In this document: piece by piece, positions 1 to 10,890 of the stretch
Numbering within the stretch: the stretch's first letter is position 1
How the letters are laid out: each line of letters begins with the position of its first letter
Source of the DNA: Ehretia macrophylla
Taxonomy: Eukaryota; Streptophyta; Magnoliopsida; Boraginales; Ehretiaceae
Direction: 5' to 3'
Length of the DNA: 64,000 bases
Assembly: GCA_037974665.1 (NCBI GenBank)
Contig: CM075778.1
Location: 8,607,001 to 8,671,000, forward strand
Notes under the pieces: generated by a model
What the model saw: the letters and a program-made list of their open reading frames with translations, nothing else
Database searches by the model: none
What the model was told of the DNA's origin: nothing
Translations under genes and position numbers: made by a program

Positions 1-429
1 GATGATAATATTGTTGTGATGACCTTTAATTTTATCAGTCTATTTTAAAGATTCACGCAAATAATGAGTTATAAATATATTTTTTAAATGTGAATGAATC
101 ATTACAATTCACAATCCAAAAAATGATATTTTAATTTCTTCCGATTCACGATTTGACAAATATGTCAATTACATATGTTTTAGTTTCAAAACTAATACTA
201 GCAGCAGGGATAATGCAATATTGCGATTTCAAAAAGAAGATAAAGGTGTACAATTCCCTTTAAGTATCTTCAGATAATATCTAACGAAAGATTTTATTGA
301 TCAAATGGATGGTATCTTAATACATTTTTAGAGACCATCCTAACTTTTGCTTATTATAAGTTCAGAAAACAAAGCACGCCATACTACAGTTTAATTGAAA
401 ATCATCAGTCAAGCTTACCTTGCCAATAA
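1..429. other. 3' flank of the receptor-kinase gene, no gene seen
   Basis: This AT-rich stretch lies downstream of the stop codon of the minus-strand receptor kinase. It should include that gene's 3' UTR and polyadenylation region. I see no coding potential, repeat or RNA gene in it. Confidence 0.5.
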
Positions 430-2791
430 TTACCTCATCAAACTACTCACAGAATCAGGAGACATATAATTACCAATCGAATCTGTTGGCTTTGACTCCA
501 CTCGAGTTATCTCCATTGCCAAACACTCCTTTATTTCGATCACTACAAAACTCATGGTTGGCCTCTTTGTTGATTCACGATCTACACAAGCCATTGCAAT
601 TTCTATAGCTTTCCAAGCAGAGTTAACATCAAAATCCCCCATTAACCTTGGATCAACAATGTCTTCGACATCCCCTTCTTGAAGAATCGTACTAACCCAT
701 TGTATTACATGGATTGGATTCGGTCCATTTTGAATTGCCGGACGACCTGTGAATATCTCCAACAAAACCACACCAAAGCTAAAAACATCGCTTTTCTCAG
801 TTTGCCTGTTTGACATGTAGTACCTACAGTGCAATCCAAAGTATGTTGACCCTCTTATCTAAAAAAATAAAATTGTAAGACAAGGTTTATTTTATTTATT
901 TTATCTTCAACACAACCTATGTATCACATGCAATTGATTTTTTTTTTTTTAAGTTTAAGCATGGACATATTCTTTATAAATATGTGGTAATAAGGCTCGA
1001 ATTCAAGATATTTTAATTTGTTAACTTGAATCCAGTTACTACAATTTACTTTATGGGATAAAGACATCCGAACTGACTAAAACTCTATCAGTTTTTATTG
1101 GTCAACTCTTTGACCATCGATTTTTTTTTTCGGGAAACATCACCATCTAATCTAGCCCACGAGGATATACATGATTACTTAACTAAATTTATGGATAAGC
1201 AGAGCTTGCGTTGCATCGCCTGACCTAACAGTAATATTGACGTGAACAAAAACCCTGGGTGCTGATCTTTGCCCCCAATATGCAACAGATAAGTTAAGAA
1301 CGGAACCTCAAAAGAAAGTGAAGGGATTTGAACCTGTGTCAACCACAGGAACACTTCCCTCCCTTACTAACTGAGTCATGCCCTAGGGGCATAAAAAAAT
1401 TCATAAAAATGCTAGTTTTGAAAGACCTCCAAATAAAATAAAAGAAAATAAGTCCAGAAGATGTGATTGGTTTTTAATCAAACTCATAGACGACTATAAA
1501 TACAGTTAAGAAATGGCGTGCTTACTCAAGATCGAGGTGTCTTGGAGTGCCAGCAACCCCAGTTGAAAGATGAGTGCCACTTTCCGTTGAAAAAACTCTA
1601 GACAATCCAAAATCAGCTAATTTAGCTCGGAACTTGTCATCTAACAAGAAATTGGTACATTTCACATCTTTGTGAATTATAGGTCTCTTGCATCCGTGGT
1701 GCAAATACTCCAATCCTACAATTATTCAACATTATTATTTCTCAAGTGACCATATACCAATTAGTAAATGAATTAATAGGCTTGAGCAAGGATGTAAGAA
1801 AAGAATTTCAAAGGCTGACCTAGCGCTGTATCTATTGCAATTTGAAGTCTCTTTCGCCAACTGAAAATGTTTCGTTGATTTTTATCTGCACTCATGATTT
1901 GCCAACCAACATCCAATGAAGTTAATTTAATTATTGTCACTATTAAAATCTAACAGCAAGACTTAAGGAAACCTTTAATCTATAAATCTTGCGGGATAAA
2001 GGATTGATGTACCAAATGATCAAATACGTTTACCTATGAGATGACTTCTTAAATCTCCATTAGTCATGTACTCGTAAATGATTCCCATGTTTGTCCCTTC
2101 GATAAAGTACCCGACCATAGAAGTTAAGTTCTTATGATGAACATTTATAAGAACATTGGCCTGCAAATTAAAGTCGCCACACCATTTCAGTCAAGCCTTT
2201 TTGTTTTTTGGAATTTGCTAAGCAAGCAAAATTGTGCATTTCAAAAGAAAATGGATACAAAGGGTTCGTTACATGAATAAAAAACAAAACTGTGACCAAT
2301 TGTCAAATAGAAAAAAACACATCAACAACAAAGCCTAGTTAATAATAGATAAACAAATAAATAGATAAATATAATGACTACCTAATAATCCACTTAAAAG
2401 TAAGTAAGATTCCAATATCTTTGTAGCATTGTCTATAACCGGTACTGTCGAAGGCCCATTTTATTGTTATTATGGTGAGTGTTTGAATGGAAATGATAAT
2501 GTTAATTCTCGAGACCTCTGAGGCCTCTAAATAAATAGAAAAAGTTGTATGTTGTTTTCTCGAAACCAGAATAACTTACCTCGGCTTGAAACTCCTTATC
2601 CCCTTGACCCGAAGATGCATTAAGAATCTTTACAGCAACTTCAGTCTTACCAATACAACCATGATACACAGTGCCAAATCCGCCTTGTCCAATAATCTTT
2701 TGAAAATTATTAGTAATATTTAGGATATCTGAATATGTAAACCTTTTATTGTTCGATTCCAAAGCATTATCGTTGTTTCTCGTTGGAGCAT
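430..2791 (-). CDS. Receptor kinase exons 9-13: protein kinase domain
   Basis: Exon 9 holds the juxtamembrane [14 protein letters not shown], the glycine loop [11 protein letters not shown] and the catalytic lysine VAVK. Exon 10 holds the helix-C glutamate region and [11 protein letters not shown]. Exon 11 is short (66 bp). Exon 12 holds GLEYLHHGC, the catalytic loop [11 protein letters not shown] (Lys replacing the usual HRD Arg), the DFG motif ADFGLSR, and GTPRHLDLE where family members normally read GTPGYLDPE. Exon 13 holds [19 protein letters not shown] and KRPTM, then the stop at 430-432. Catalytic Lys, Glu, Asp, Asn and DFG are all present, so ATP binding looks possible, but the P+1 loop and APE-equivalent are changed. 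Confidence 0.88.
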
Positions 2792-5700
2792 CTGAAAAAA
2801 AAAACTTGGGATTTAAAAAAGAAGAACGGGATAAAAGGATCCATTAAACACATATATAAATAGTCAATTTTCAGATTGCCTTTTGTAAAGCAGAAAAAAA
2901 TAAAATAAAATAAAAACTATTCACAAATCCTTTTGTTCTAACTTCTCAAATATGAAGCCTCCAAGTCTACAAAAAACCCAAATTTACCTTGAAACTAGAA
3001 ACAATTTCTTTAAGAACTGACAGGAGAAAGTGCTAGCCTTCTCTTGACATCGTCTCTTCTATATATAGGTTCCTAGGGCCAACTCCAACAGTTTGGAGTT
3101 GTCTGCTTAACTGTAGGGGCCCGTTCTTTTAGTTTGATTTCAATAGCCACCCTATTTTTAAAGACCCTTATTTCAGTTTCATCCAATAGCATTATCTATT
3201 TCATAGACTACCTATTTCATTACACTCTAACATCACTTTTTATTTTAACTAACAAATTATTTAAATATTTTTTTGTTGTTAATAATTATGTTCCAACAAT
3301 AAGTGATAATATTGATATTGTTAATGTTATTTTTTATTTAATTTTTTCAAATTCAAAACTTTTTCAATAATTGTATCATATTTTGAAATTTTTTAAATAA
3401 TATTTTTAATTTAGTTTATTCTTTTAATAATACTCTTTAATTAATTTAAAACATTTAACATGAATAGGGAGCCAAATATGGCTCTCTACATTTAGAGAGG
3501 CAAAGCAAAAATTTAGGGACTTTCTAAAATAAAGAGTCCTTTATAGGGAGTCTGTTGGAGTCAAAAAATATGTTTTCGTTTCCTATTTTGGCTAAGGAGC
3601 CTAAATGGGGAGTCTCTTGAAGATAGCCTAATAGAGCACGGGTCTTTTGAGTTGTGCCATTCTATTGAGCTCTTAATTTGAATTAATTAGAGTAAGTTCC
3701 AATCCAACTGTAATTAGTTCATTAAGCCAAATAATTTAATTAGTCAAATTTCATTAAATTATTAAGAGAATTTCATTCTCACTTTTCATCAAGCTTATTG
3801 TGTTTCTTTTGTGGGGGACCTCTTAAATTCATAATCATTTGACAGTAATTAGAAGATAATAACTCTATTATCATAAAATGTTTGGAAGTATTTGTGGTGT
3901 GAAATTCATTTAATTTATAAATGAATTCTCTTAGTTTGAACTGTCAAACAGAATTAAGTCATAATATATTTATTGCAGGTATTCCTTTTCTATCCCTATA
4001 TCTTGAAGCTTTGTTTTTTAAACATTAACATGAATATGTATTCTATCAATAGCACTAATCAATTTTAAAATTAAACTTAATTAATTAATATTAATGAATA
4101 GATAACGCAAATAAATAATGTGTGATTTTAGATGGCTAAGTAAGTTAAGACTTGTTGAAAATAGCGCTGGATAAATAAATAACTTATGATTGGACCTTCT
4201 AATTTGAAGATGAAAAATAAGCTTGGATTAAAAAATATGGAAAAGAGATTTGCCATCAAGAAGCTTTGCAAGAAAAATAAGAAGAACTAACTACATAGGA
4301 ATAAGAGCGAAAAAACAAAAGCAATAGAAAAAGGAAAGAAACTTATAGGGTAATTTAGTCTTTAAAAGATGACCAACTAATTTAGTTGACCCTCTTTTAT
4401 ACTGGTTCATTTTTAATGATATCCATTTTTCTGGCTTAGCCAAATAAAAAATAAAAAATTGGTGGCTTAAAATTGCAAATTCTACCTTTTGAGCAGGATT
4501 TGGGTAAAACTTAAATAAATTCAGAATTTGTAAATTTTGGATTCTTAAATTTTTTTAAAAGATACTTTCAAACACAAAAAAGTTAGATTTGTGAATAAAT
4601 TTTACAAAATTTTATGGAATTCATTTGTTCCAGATAATATGTTAATTATAATTACCATGCAATTAAATTTTTATGTTAGTAGCTGTCATGATTAAGTGAG
4701 AGTCTTTAACTCACTAAATCATATGGCCAATCTAATTTATTAGTAACACAACGCTAAATATGGAACTCTTTCCATTATTCATACTATTTGCCCAAGGATT
4801 TTTGGTATTATAAGGACGCATAGGACACTTACTTTTACTTAAGTCAATGCATCTCATATCGAACACTTCTTAGTCTCCGTGTAAGTTTGATTATGACTAT
4901 AATACAATCCATGAATATAATCAGACTATGTCGGACAAAGGGCAAATCTTACAAATAGTCCTTATTATTTACAAATTTTTGACAAATAGTCTCCATTGTT
5001 TGTAAAAATTTTACCAATAGTCCCTATTATTTCACAAGTCATTCAGTTAGTCCCTATTGTTTGCAAAAGTCCCACAATTAGTCCCCATTGTTTGCAAAAG
5101 TCACTCAATCAGTCTCCATTGTTTGCAAAAGTCACTCAATTAGTTCCCAATGTTTGCAACAAATAATGGAGACTAATTGAGTGACTTTTGCAAACAATGA
5201 GGACTGATTGAGTGACTTTGGCAAACAATGGGGACTAATTGAGTGACTTTTACAAACAATGAGGACTAATTGTGGGACTTTTGCAAATAATATGGACTAT
5301 TTGTGGGACTTTTGCAAACAATAGGGACTAACTGAATGACTTGTAAAACAATAGGGACTATTTGTCCAAAATTTATAAACAATAAAGACTATTTGTGCAA
5401 TTTCCTCTCGGACAAACTATAAACATTCATACACAAGTGTCTCAAGTCTGAAGATTACTTACATGATTATAACATATAACATATAATTGACTCATATAAA
5501 AACCCCATGTAATTTGTTATATTTCTAGTCATGCCAAGTAACTTGTTCCACAACAAGTACTTATATGTTTACTATTGTAACATAAGACTCATTATTATTA
5601 TCATTAATATCACAAATTAATAAAGACAACAAACAATATGTCAATCTATCTACACTCATTATCACCCAATCAATTGTCCTATGATCAGAAATGCCACTTG

Positions 5701-8700
5701 AGAAGTTTTTGGACTAAAGATGTCTGTCACTTATATTCTTAACTCTCTTAAAAATATGATCTAGGACTTATTCATATAATTAATGATATACGAAAATAAT
5801 AAATTGCTTGTTAAATAAATAAATAATACAATTGACCTAAACATACTCAAAAGCTTAAGACGTAAACATTTGTATAATATGATATAATCCGCAAGTTAAC
5901 ATTCAGGTGATGAGTACAGATATACCTTGTTTCCTTCTCCTTCTAATACTCCGTAAGATGGCCAATGAGGTAAGAAGCACAAATAATGCTGAGATTGAGG
6001 CTACAAGCGGAACAATAACCTTGTTTCTCTTTTTGCGTGGAAGAATTTTATGATCATCCATTCTATTCACCACAGGATATTGCGCGTTACACGTACGTAG
6101 ATATAGATATATCACCTTCACCACTATTAATTAACCAGTATATACTACTAGCAGTTCCTCTTGCATGAAAGGGAGAAATCACTCGATAGTAATTAATTAT
6201 CATGTTAAATTGTAAACAATAGTGCATAAGGTTAAGAAACAGAGTTGACCTCAATGATAAGCGACCCTCTTGCGACTTCTCCAGGAGCTTTGCTGGAATT
6301 GGTCCACTGAAGTTGTTACCTTGTAAGTTTCTGCAAACGATGGCCAATTGAAGCCTTTCTCTTACTGCATTATCTAAATTTTACTTGTACGCATATAATA
6401 CAAGTTTTGGTTGGTAGTAGCTTACAGAAATTTCAGCGACTCTAGTTCACCGAGAAATGCAGGCACCTCTCCAGTTAACTTGTTATTTGATAAGTCCCTG
6501 AAATATGATTTTACATCTTCATCAAAGGTGACCACAATCCACAAGTAACAACGGTGAGCTCGCTTATTAGATTACACCCCTTCCAAAAGATTAAACTTTT
6601 AAACAAGGATTTATTATTATATTTATTTATTGTCTTCAACACACTCTTGATCAAATAAAGGCGGATTTTTTTTTTTTAGCTTTATATGTGGACAGTTTTA
6701 ATGGTCTTAAACGAGTAGCCGCAAGACTTGAACTCAAGACTGTTTAGTAACTTGAGCTTTGATACCGTATTACATTATGAAATGTTTCTTATTATATTTA
6801 TTATTATTTTCAACATGTTCCACAACAAATATATATACTTACAAAGTCTGCAGCATTGTAAGATTTGATATTGAAGGAGCTATCAACCCAGTTATCCCAC
6901 TCGAGGACAGGTTCCTGATTGCAACGAAAAAATTTAGTGAAGAGATAATTGAAGATATGGAGAGGATACAATACATAGTTTACAATCTGTTGATTAATGT
7001 GCAAGTTACCAAAGTTTGTTGGAGTACTGAGTAACTCCTAGGATGTGTATAAGTCTTTCTTACTTGTATAAAAGGAGACTTCCATATACCATTTGAAGTA
7101 AACCAAACATGAAAATAGAGAAAATTTTCAAACTCTTCTCCTCCCTCCTATTCTCTACAAACTCAAGCGATTTTCCTATCTCTTGCTAAACAAACCTAAA
7201 ATAAGTGATATCAAAGCCATGTAGAGAAAGGAAGTAGCATTTTCCATTTAAAAAAATCAAAATGATTATTACTACTTCATCCACACAAAATATTAGTATT
7301 CTAGAGAATTCAGTGGAATAGATTTTGATTTATGGAATATTTAGATAAAGAGAATCTTCATATTTGAAAATTTGTGAAATCTATTAGATTTTTGGCTTCA
7401 AGAGCTCAAATCTGCATAAATTCTTTCGGAGAACCAAGTCAAAAAATAGAAAGAAAAGGAAAAAAAAGATGGTACAATCGTTCAATAGGAGCTTCAGCCT
7501 CTATCGATCTTTCCAAAAATGATGATAGAACCAATAGCCGAAGAGCCTGAGTATACGCTAAAACAAGAATACCAGGGTAACACAGAGGAATGAGCCACCA
7601 AACTCCTCTCTCTTAGAATAGGAATTGAGATTATGAAAATGAAAGAAAATGAGACCTTAGATGATTTCTCAAACCTATTTTCAGAATTTGTAAATGAAAT
7701 GAAAGTGTAGATAAAGAAATAAGTGATAAAAGAATTGTTGATTCTCAAAAGTTTCCGGAAGAGGTTTGTTGCACTAATTGAAGGTACTTAAATAAAAAAT
7801 TTGCAACGAGACCATCTGCTGCAGCGGTTGAAAAACTATTGCATTTGGTCCACTTGCAAATTCTCTACTGCAACTATTTAAAATACTATCACAATTAAAC
7901 TATAAATTTAAAAACCATTACGTAAAGGTAATTTCATAGGCAACTATCAAGGAAAATGATAAGAAAAGAAAATGTAACCATTGCAAAAAAAATATTTAAT
8001 TTATCCAACAGTTAAATATCTATATAAAATATCTACTAGAACATTTTTTTTTTTTCAATTAGAGAGTTGTAGAAAAGCTAAAATATTATAGTGCTTCATG
8101 ACAATTAGGTCTTCTCATCAAATTCTTTTTTTTCTATAATCCTTTCAATAGGCAAGTAGTGATATATACTTAATTACCACCTCCTACATAGATACTTAAT
8201 TGGCATGCTAAAATAACAAATTTTTAAATTTTTCTTTCTTCTTATAGCATGACAAATAAATTGAAATTTTTTATAATATATAGCATTTCTGTTCGACCAG
8301 CTCTTAACGACAGGCATTTTATCAGCACACCTTATTAAATTGAAAACTTTTATAATTTTTCCAAATAATTTATGTAGACCTATTAACCAATAAAAAAAAT
8401 CTTTTGACAAAATTAGACTTACACTGATACGATCCTCTGGGAATTGGAACCATCGTAGCTGCAATTCAGACCTATCCATACATAAGAGTCCGGTGCACAT
8501 GGATCACCTTGCCAGTTCCTTGTCATACGGTACATCGACTTGATGTCCATCATAGCAGCATCTAAACATTCCATCGATATGCATTCAGGAAACATGGGAA
8601 AGAAGAAATGGACATATATATATATATATATATATATAAGAAATTTAGAAACGATCAATGCGACTATACAGCTTATGTCAGTTTTTAAAAAGTAAAAGAA

Positions 8701-10050
8701 ACTAAAGTACTTACACTCCTTTTCATCCGTTGGTGAGTGTAAAAGTTTCCTCGTGCCATAAATCTCGATGGCGTTTATGATCGGTGGAAGGGTTGAATTT
8801 TCGGTTTTATCCAACGAAATTTCAATATTTCCTTCGTCAGGCAGAAAGGTGTAATAACTAACTAATGTCAAGTATTTTGGAACAACCCTGGGTATCTTCA
8901 GTCCATTGATGTGGAGATCGAACTCTCTGGATTGGTTGACTTTAAGTACTTCAAGTTCAGCAAAGTACGTGTAAAAGTTTAATTCATCATAAGAGTTATC
9001 ATTTTCCCATGTGAATGTTAACGGATGGCTAGAGTTTAATGGTGCCACGGCTGTGCTCATGACAGCATATTCAGACACTGGTTGATTGGGAGGAAATGTA
9101 TAATTGACTGATAAGTTCGTACTTATTGCAGTTAACCCCGAACTTGTTTCTTCTCTATTGGGCAGCCATATGCGATCAAAGTCATCATCTTTGTACCTAA
9201 GTAGATATTGAGAAAAGCTACGTGAGACTTGGGTGATACAAAGAGCAATCTTTACTATGGCCAATTATAGTTTCAATCTAAAAATCTAACCTGATTTGGC
9301 CTCTTGTGGAGCCAAAATCCACACGTGCGAAGAGTAGTAGTAAATAGGATGTAAAACGATACAGATCATTTTTCAATGGCCTTAATTCCAATGCTGATAT
9401 AAAAGGTGTTCCGAGGCCTTTGTTTACCAGACAAACATGTATAATATTTGATGGAGGGGTATAGATGATCTCCTTCTGTATAAGGTGATCATAAGCAGCA
9501 TCATTAATGTTCACCGTATCCCAGTAATGAACGTCAATATGGATGTCAAATAATACTGATGAGTACCTAGTACTATTGACATCATACTCTCCATGGAAGA
9601 AGCTTGCCCTTATTAAATATTGTTTCAATTTCCCTTGGGCAGGTCGTAGAATATAGCAGTTTCTGATGCCCTCAGGAAAGCTTCGTACATATAGCAGTTG
9701 CCTGGATGATTTAAGATCCATGTTTCTAGGAGATGTACTCATACTTTTGCCGGTGTCTATGAATCTTGCATCTGAAACGTATCGTATGCCCGTACTCTCA
9801 TCTGTATAGTTGGTATCTTCAGAGGTTCCACAATCTAAGCTTATGAAGCCTGTGGAAGAAGAGAAAGAGCTAATTGATATCATTAGGTATAAATAAATAT
9901 TCAGCTACATACTTAAAAGTATCTATCATGACACTAGTCTAGCTAGTTTGCATTACCTGACTGATCGTCCTGGGCACGAATAACTACTACAGGAAACAAA
10001 GCACAAAGCAACATAAGGAAGAAACACCGTAACGACAACTCCATGAGCAT
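430..10050 (-). CDS. Malectin-like/LRR receptor-like protein kinase (LRR-I type), 13 exons
   Basis: Predicted plasma-membrane receptor kinase. Coding exons in transcript order: 9,957-10,050; 9,291-9,849; 8,715-9,196; 8,423-8,561; 6,843-6,914; 6,426-6,497; 6,250-6,330; 5,926-6,062; 2,580-2,791; 2,034-2,160; 1,820-1,885; 1,526-1,715; 430-823. All introns are GT..AG, phases agree at each junction, and the total is 2,625 bp (874 aa). Order of domains: signal peptide (about residues 1-26, hydrophobic after [11 protein letters not shown]), malectin-like ectodomain, NWQGDPC motif, about three LRRs, one transmembrane helix ([16 protein letters not shown]), RSIRRRRK stop-transfer, Ser/Thr kinase. The layout and two 72-bp LRR exons match plant LRR-I kinases; related members act in defence and symbiosis signalling, but this protein's ligand is unknown. 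A second ATG six bases downstream (10,044) could be the start instead. The least certain junction is the acceptor at 6,063. The GTPRHLDLE segment is atypical. Confidence 0.88.
824..1525 (-). repeat. Intron 12 with a tRNA-derived SINE-like unit
   Basis: On the minus strand, 1,362-1,378 reads like a Pol III A box (TGACTCAGTTAGTAAGG) and 1,323-1,333 is a B box (GGTTCAAATCC), about 30 bases apart as in tRNA genes and tRNA-derived SINEs. The unit seems to start near 1,390 and run to lower coordinates for up to about 200 bp. There is no cloverleaf good enough for a functional tRNA. The ends and TSD were not resolved. The rest of the 702-bp intron shows nothing else. Confidence 0.5.
3077..3628. mobile_element. 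PIF/Harbinger (Tourist-like) MITE
   Basis: The left end reads GGCCAACTCCAACAG and the right end is the imperfect reverse complement (GGCTATCTTCAAGAG on the minus strand), the CTCCAACAG-type terminus of plant Harbinger MITEs. A CTA trinucleotide flanks both sides if the ends are set one or two bases inward, which fits the 3-bp TSD class. The interior is AT-rich with short inverted pieces around ATGGCTCTCTACATTTAGAGAG. It resembles the start of the larger Harbinger element at 59,277. It lies in intron 8 of the receptor kinase. The exact ends are uncertain. Confidence 0.55.
4940..5407. mobile_element. Mutator-type foldback MITE with 9-bp TSD
   Basis: The whole element is a long inverted repeat. 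The left arm repeats units like AGTCCCCATTGTTTGCAAAAG and the right arm repeats their complement. The termini match: GGGCAAATCTTACAAATAGTC on the left, and GAGGAAATTGCACAAATAGTC when the right end is read on the minus strand. The 9-bp sequence TCGGACAAA flanks both ends (4,931-4,939 and 5,408-5,416), which points to Mutator-like transposition. Each arm is a degenerate tandem array of roughly 30-35-bp units. It would form a hairpin in the receptor-kinase pre-mRNA. Confidence 0.82.
5926..6914 (-). CDS. Receptor kinase exons 5-8: LRRs and transmembrane segment
   Basis: Exons 5 and 6 (6,843-6,914 and 6,426-6,497) are each exactly 72 bp and encode [19 protein letters not shown] and [19 protein letters not shown]. 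Exon 7 (6,250-6,330) encodes [20 protein letters not shown]. Exon 8 (5,926-6,062) encodes a short juxtamembrane stretch, the membrane helix and the basic RSIRRRRKQ. Exon 8's acceptor was placed after GTGAATAG because that is the only nearby AG that keeps frame. The cysteine pair usually found between LRRs and helix in this family is not visible, so this junction is the least certain part of the model. Confidence 0.8.
7017..7192 (+). mobile_element. Short Copia-type LTR (probable)
   Basis: The segment begins TGTTGGAGTACTG, ends CTTGCTAAACA, and contains a TATA-like GTATAAAAGGAG near 7,068. A degenerate initiator-Met primer site (TGATATCAAAGCC) follows at about 7,207. The spacing from LTR end to primer site is longer than usual, so the 3' boundary may be a few bases off. 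No partner LTR was seen in the intron, so the element is truncated. Confidence 0.5.
7530..7790 (+). pseudogene. Copia gag fragment (UBN2-like), broken
   Basis: The plus-strand frame reads [14 protein letters not shown], then [20 protein letters not shown] and [18 protein letters not shown]. This follows the order of the Copia gag core (QGN, MKESE..DYFSR, ILRSL..F..VVAIE). In-frame stops interrupt it at three or more places, and no protease or RT follows. With the LTR and primer-site remnant at about 7,017-7,220 it represents the 5' part of a Copia element lying antisense inside intron 4. It is non-coding now. Confidence 0.65.
8423..10050 (-). CDS. Receptor kinase exons 1-4: signal peptide and malectin-like ectodomain
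   Basis: Exon 1 encodes the signal peptide and ends in a phase-1 donor. Exon 2 begins [17 protein letters not shown], the typical opening of the plant malectin-like (carbohydrate-binding-like) domain. Exon 3 continues it through [24 protein letters not shown] and [11 protein letters not shown]. Exon 4 (8,423-8,561) carries [20 protein letters not shown], the conserved segment that links malectin domain and LRRs in this family. Open reading continues past the true donors at 9,291, 8,715 and 8,423, so the exon ends were set by GT donors and phase rather than by stop codons. Several N-glycosylation sequons are visible, as expected of an extracellular domain. Confidence 0.9.
8614..8638. repeat. 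(AT)n microsatellite in intron 3
   Basis: About twelve perfect AT dinucleotides lie in intron 3 of the receptor kinase, close to the acceptor of exon 4. It is a likely length-polymorphic marker. Confidence 0.9.
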
Positions 10051-10522
10051 TGGATTCGTTACTACACTCTTTCGAGGGGTTTTAACGCAGTTTGTATAAT
10101 AAAAATAGAGTAATTTCTAACAATACTTATAAACAGTTAATTTGTGATACTAATTAGCAATTCTAAATGTGACACCGACATTAACCATTTGGTCTTCTCT
10201 ACTTATTGGTGATTCACACTGTGGATCAAGAAGCAAGTTACTTGTATATTTGCCTGAGTCTCCTCAATGTGGCATAAAATTATTTTGGTGGGTCATGCAT
10301 GCAGAAATTTACGTCGAGCGGGGGTCAGAAAGTGACACCGAGAAAAAGAAAAAGGAAGGCGAAGAAAGAAAAGAATAGGAAGAAGTAAACGAGGACAGGA
10401 GAAAGAAGGGTCCATGAAATTGGCAGCTGATGCCCAATTTATTACCATCGAGTATTTGCTCTAATTGTATAATATTCACTTTGAATGTAAGAAATTTCAA
10501 GATTAATTCTCAAAAATTATAA
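10051..10522 (-). promoter_or_regulatory. 5' flank/promoter region of the receptor kinase
   Basis: Only about 470 bp separate the start codon from the outer LTR of element A. An RY-type CATGCATG lies at 10,294-10,301. An unbroken purine tract (plus strand) lies at about 10,331-10,411, so the gene's sense strand has a long CT-rich tract, common in plant core promoters and leaders. I found no convincing TATA box at a normal distance. Confidence 0.4.
10331..10411. repeat. Purine-rich (GA) tract
   Basis: About 80 bases are almost exclusively A and G on the plus strand (AGAAAAAGAAAAAGGAAGG and onward). It sits 280-360 bp upstream of the receptor-kinase start codon. Confidence 0.75.
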
Positions 10523-10890
10523 TATAACGATCCAAGTCAAGCAAGTTGCTTGATACTGCGCAAGTACCGAGTGTTCAACACTTTTGAAAACCATTCACGG
10601 AAGCGTTTTAAAAGAACAATAAAAGTGTTTACAAAAACAGTAAGAATAATCTGATAAGGTAAGTAGTAAAACTATATCAGCACTTCCATTATTTTGCAAA
10701 AGTAAATTTGTACAGACACCACTACCAAAATTGCACAGCACTTGTTACATGTACAACTATGCTCACAAGGGGACCTACAACACAACCCACGCAACTATTA
10801 CTACCCTTCCAACACTATCAATCCCTGATCCTGATAGCCCCGGAAGTGAACATGTACCAGGATCGTAGGTCGGCAGCTTAAGACAATAGG
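10523..10890 (-). repeat. Element A 3' LTR, first segment
   Basis: It aligns base for base with the start of the intact LTR at 26,886 (CGAGTGTTCAACACTTTTG shared), up to the ATAGG target site where Athila inserted. The first bases TATAACG correspond to TGTAACG in the other copy. Confidence 0.85.

Larger units (their letters stand above)
2792..5925 (-). other. Intron 8 of the receptor kinase (3.1 kb), transposon-loaded
   Basis: The largest intron separates the transmembrane exon from the kinase exons. It contains a Harbinger-type MITE (about 3,077-3,628) and a Mutator-type foldback MITE (4,940-5,407). The sequence between and around them is AT-rich, with no coding potential seen. Confidence 0.75.
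6915..8422 (-). other. Intron 4 of the receptor kinase (1.5 kb) with a Copia remnant
   Basis: This intron separates the malectin/NWQGDPC exon from the first LRR exon. It contains the antisense Copia fragment at about 7,017-7,790. The remainder is AT-rich without recognisable features. Confidence 0.75.

Noticed and set aside
1323..1390. Functional tRNA gene
   Set aside because: A and B boxes are present, but I could not pair an acceptor stem or anticodon arm. A SINE-type origin fits better.
7494..7748. 84-codon minus-strand frame in intron 4
   Set aside because: It is the reverse strand of the Copia gag remnant, which gives a recognisable match on the plus strand.
8174..8500. 108-codon minus-strand frame overlapping receptor-kinase exon 4
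   Set aside because: A different frame from the malectin/NWQGDPC exon. It mostly covers intron 4 and has no domain.
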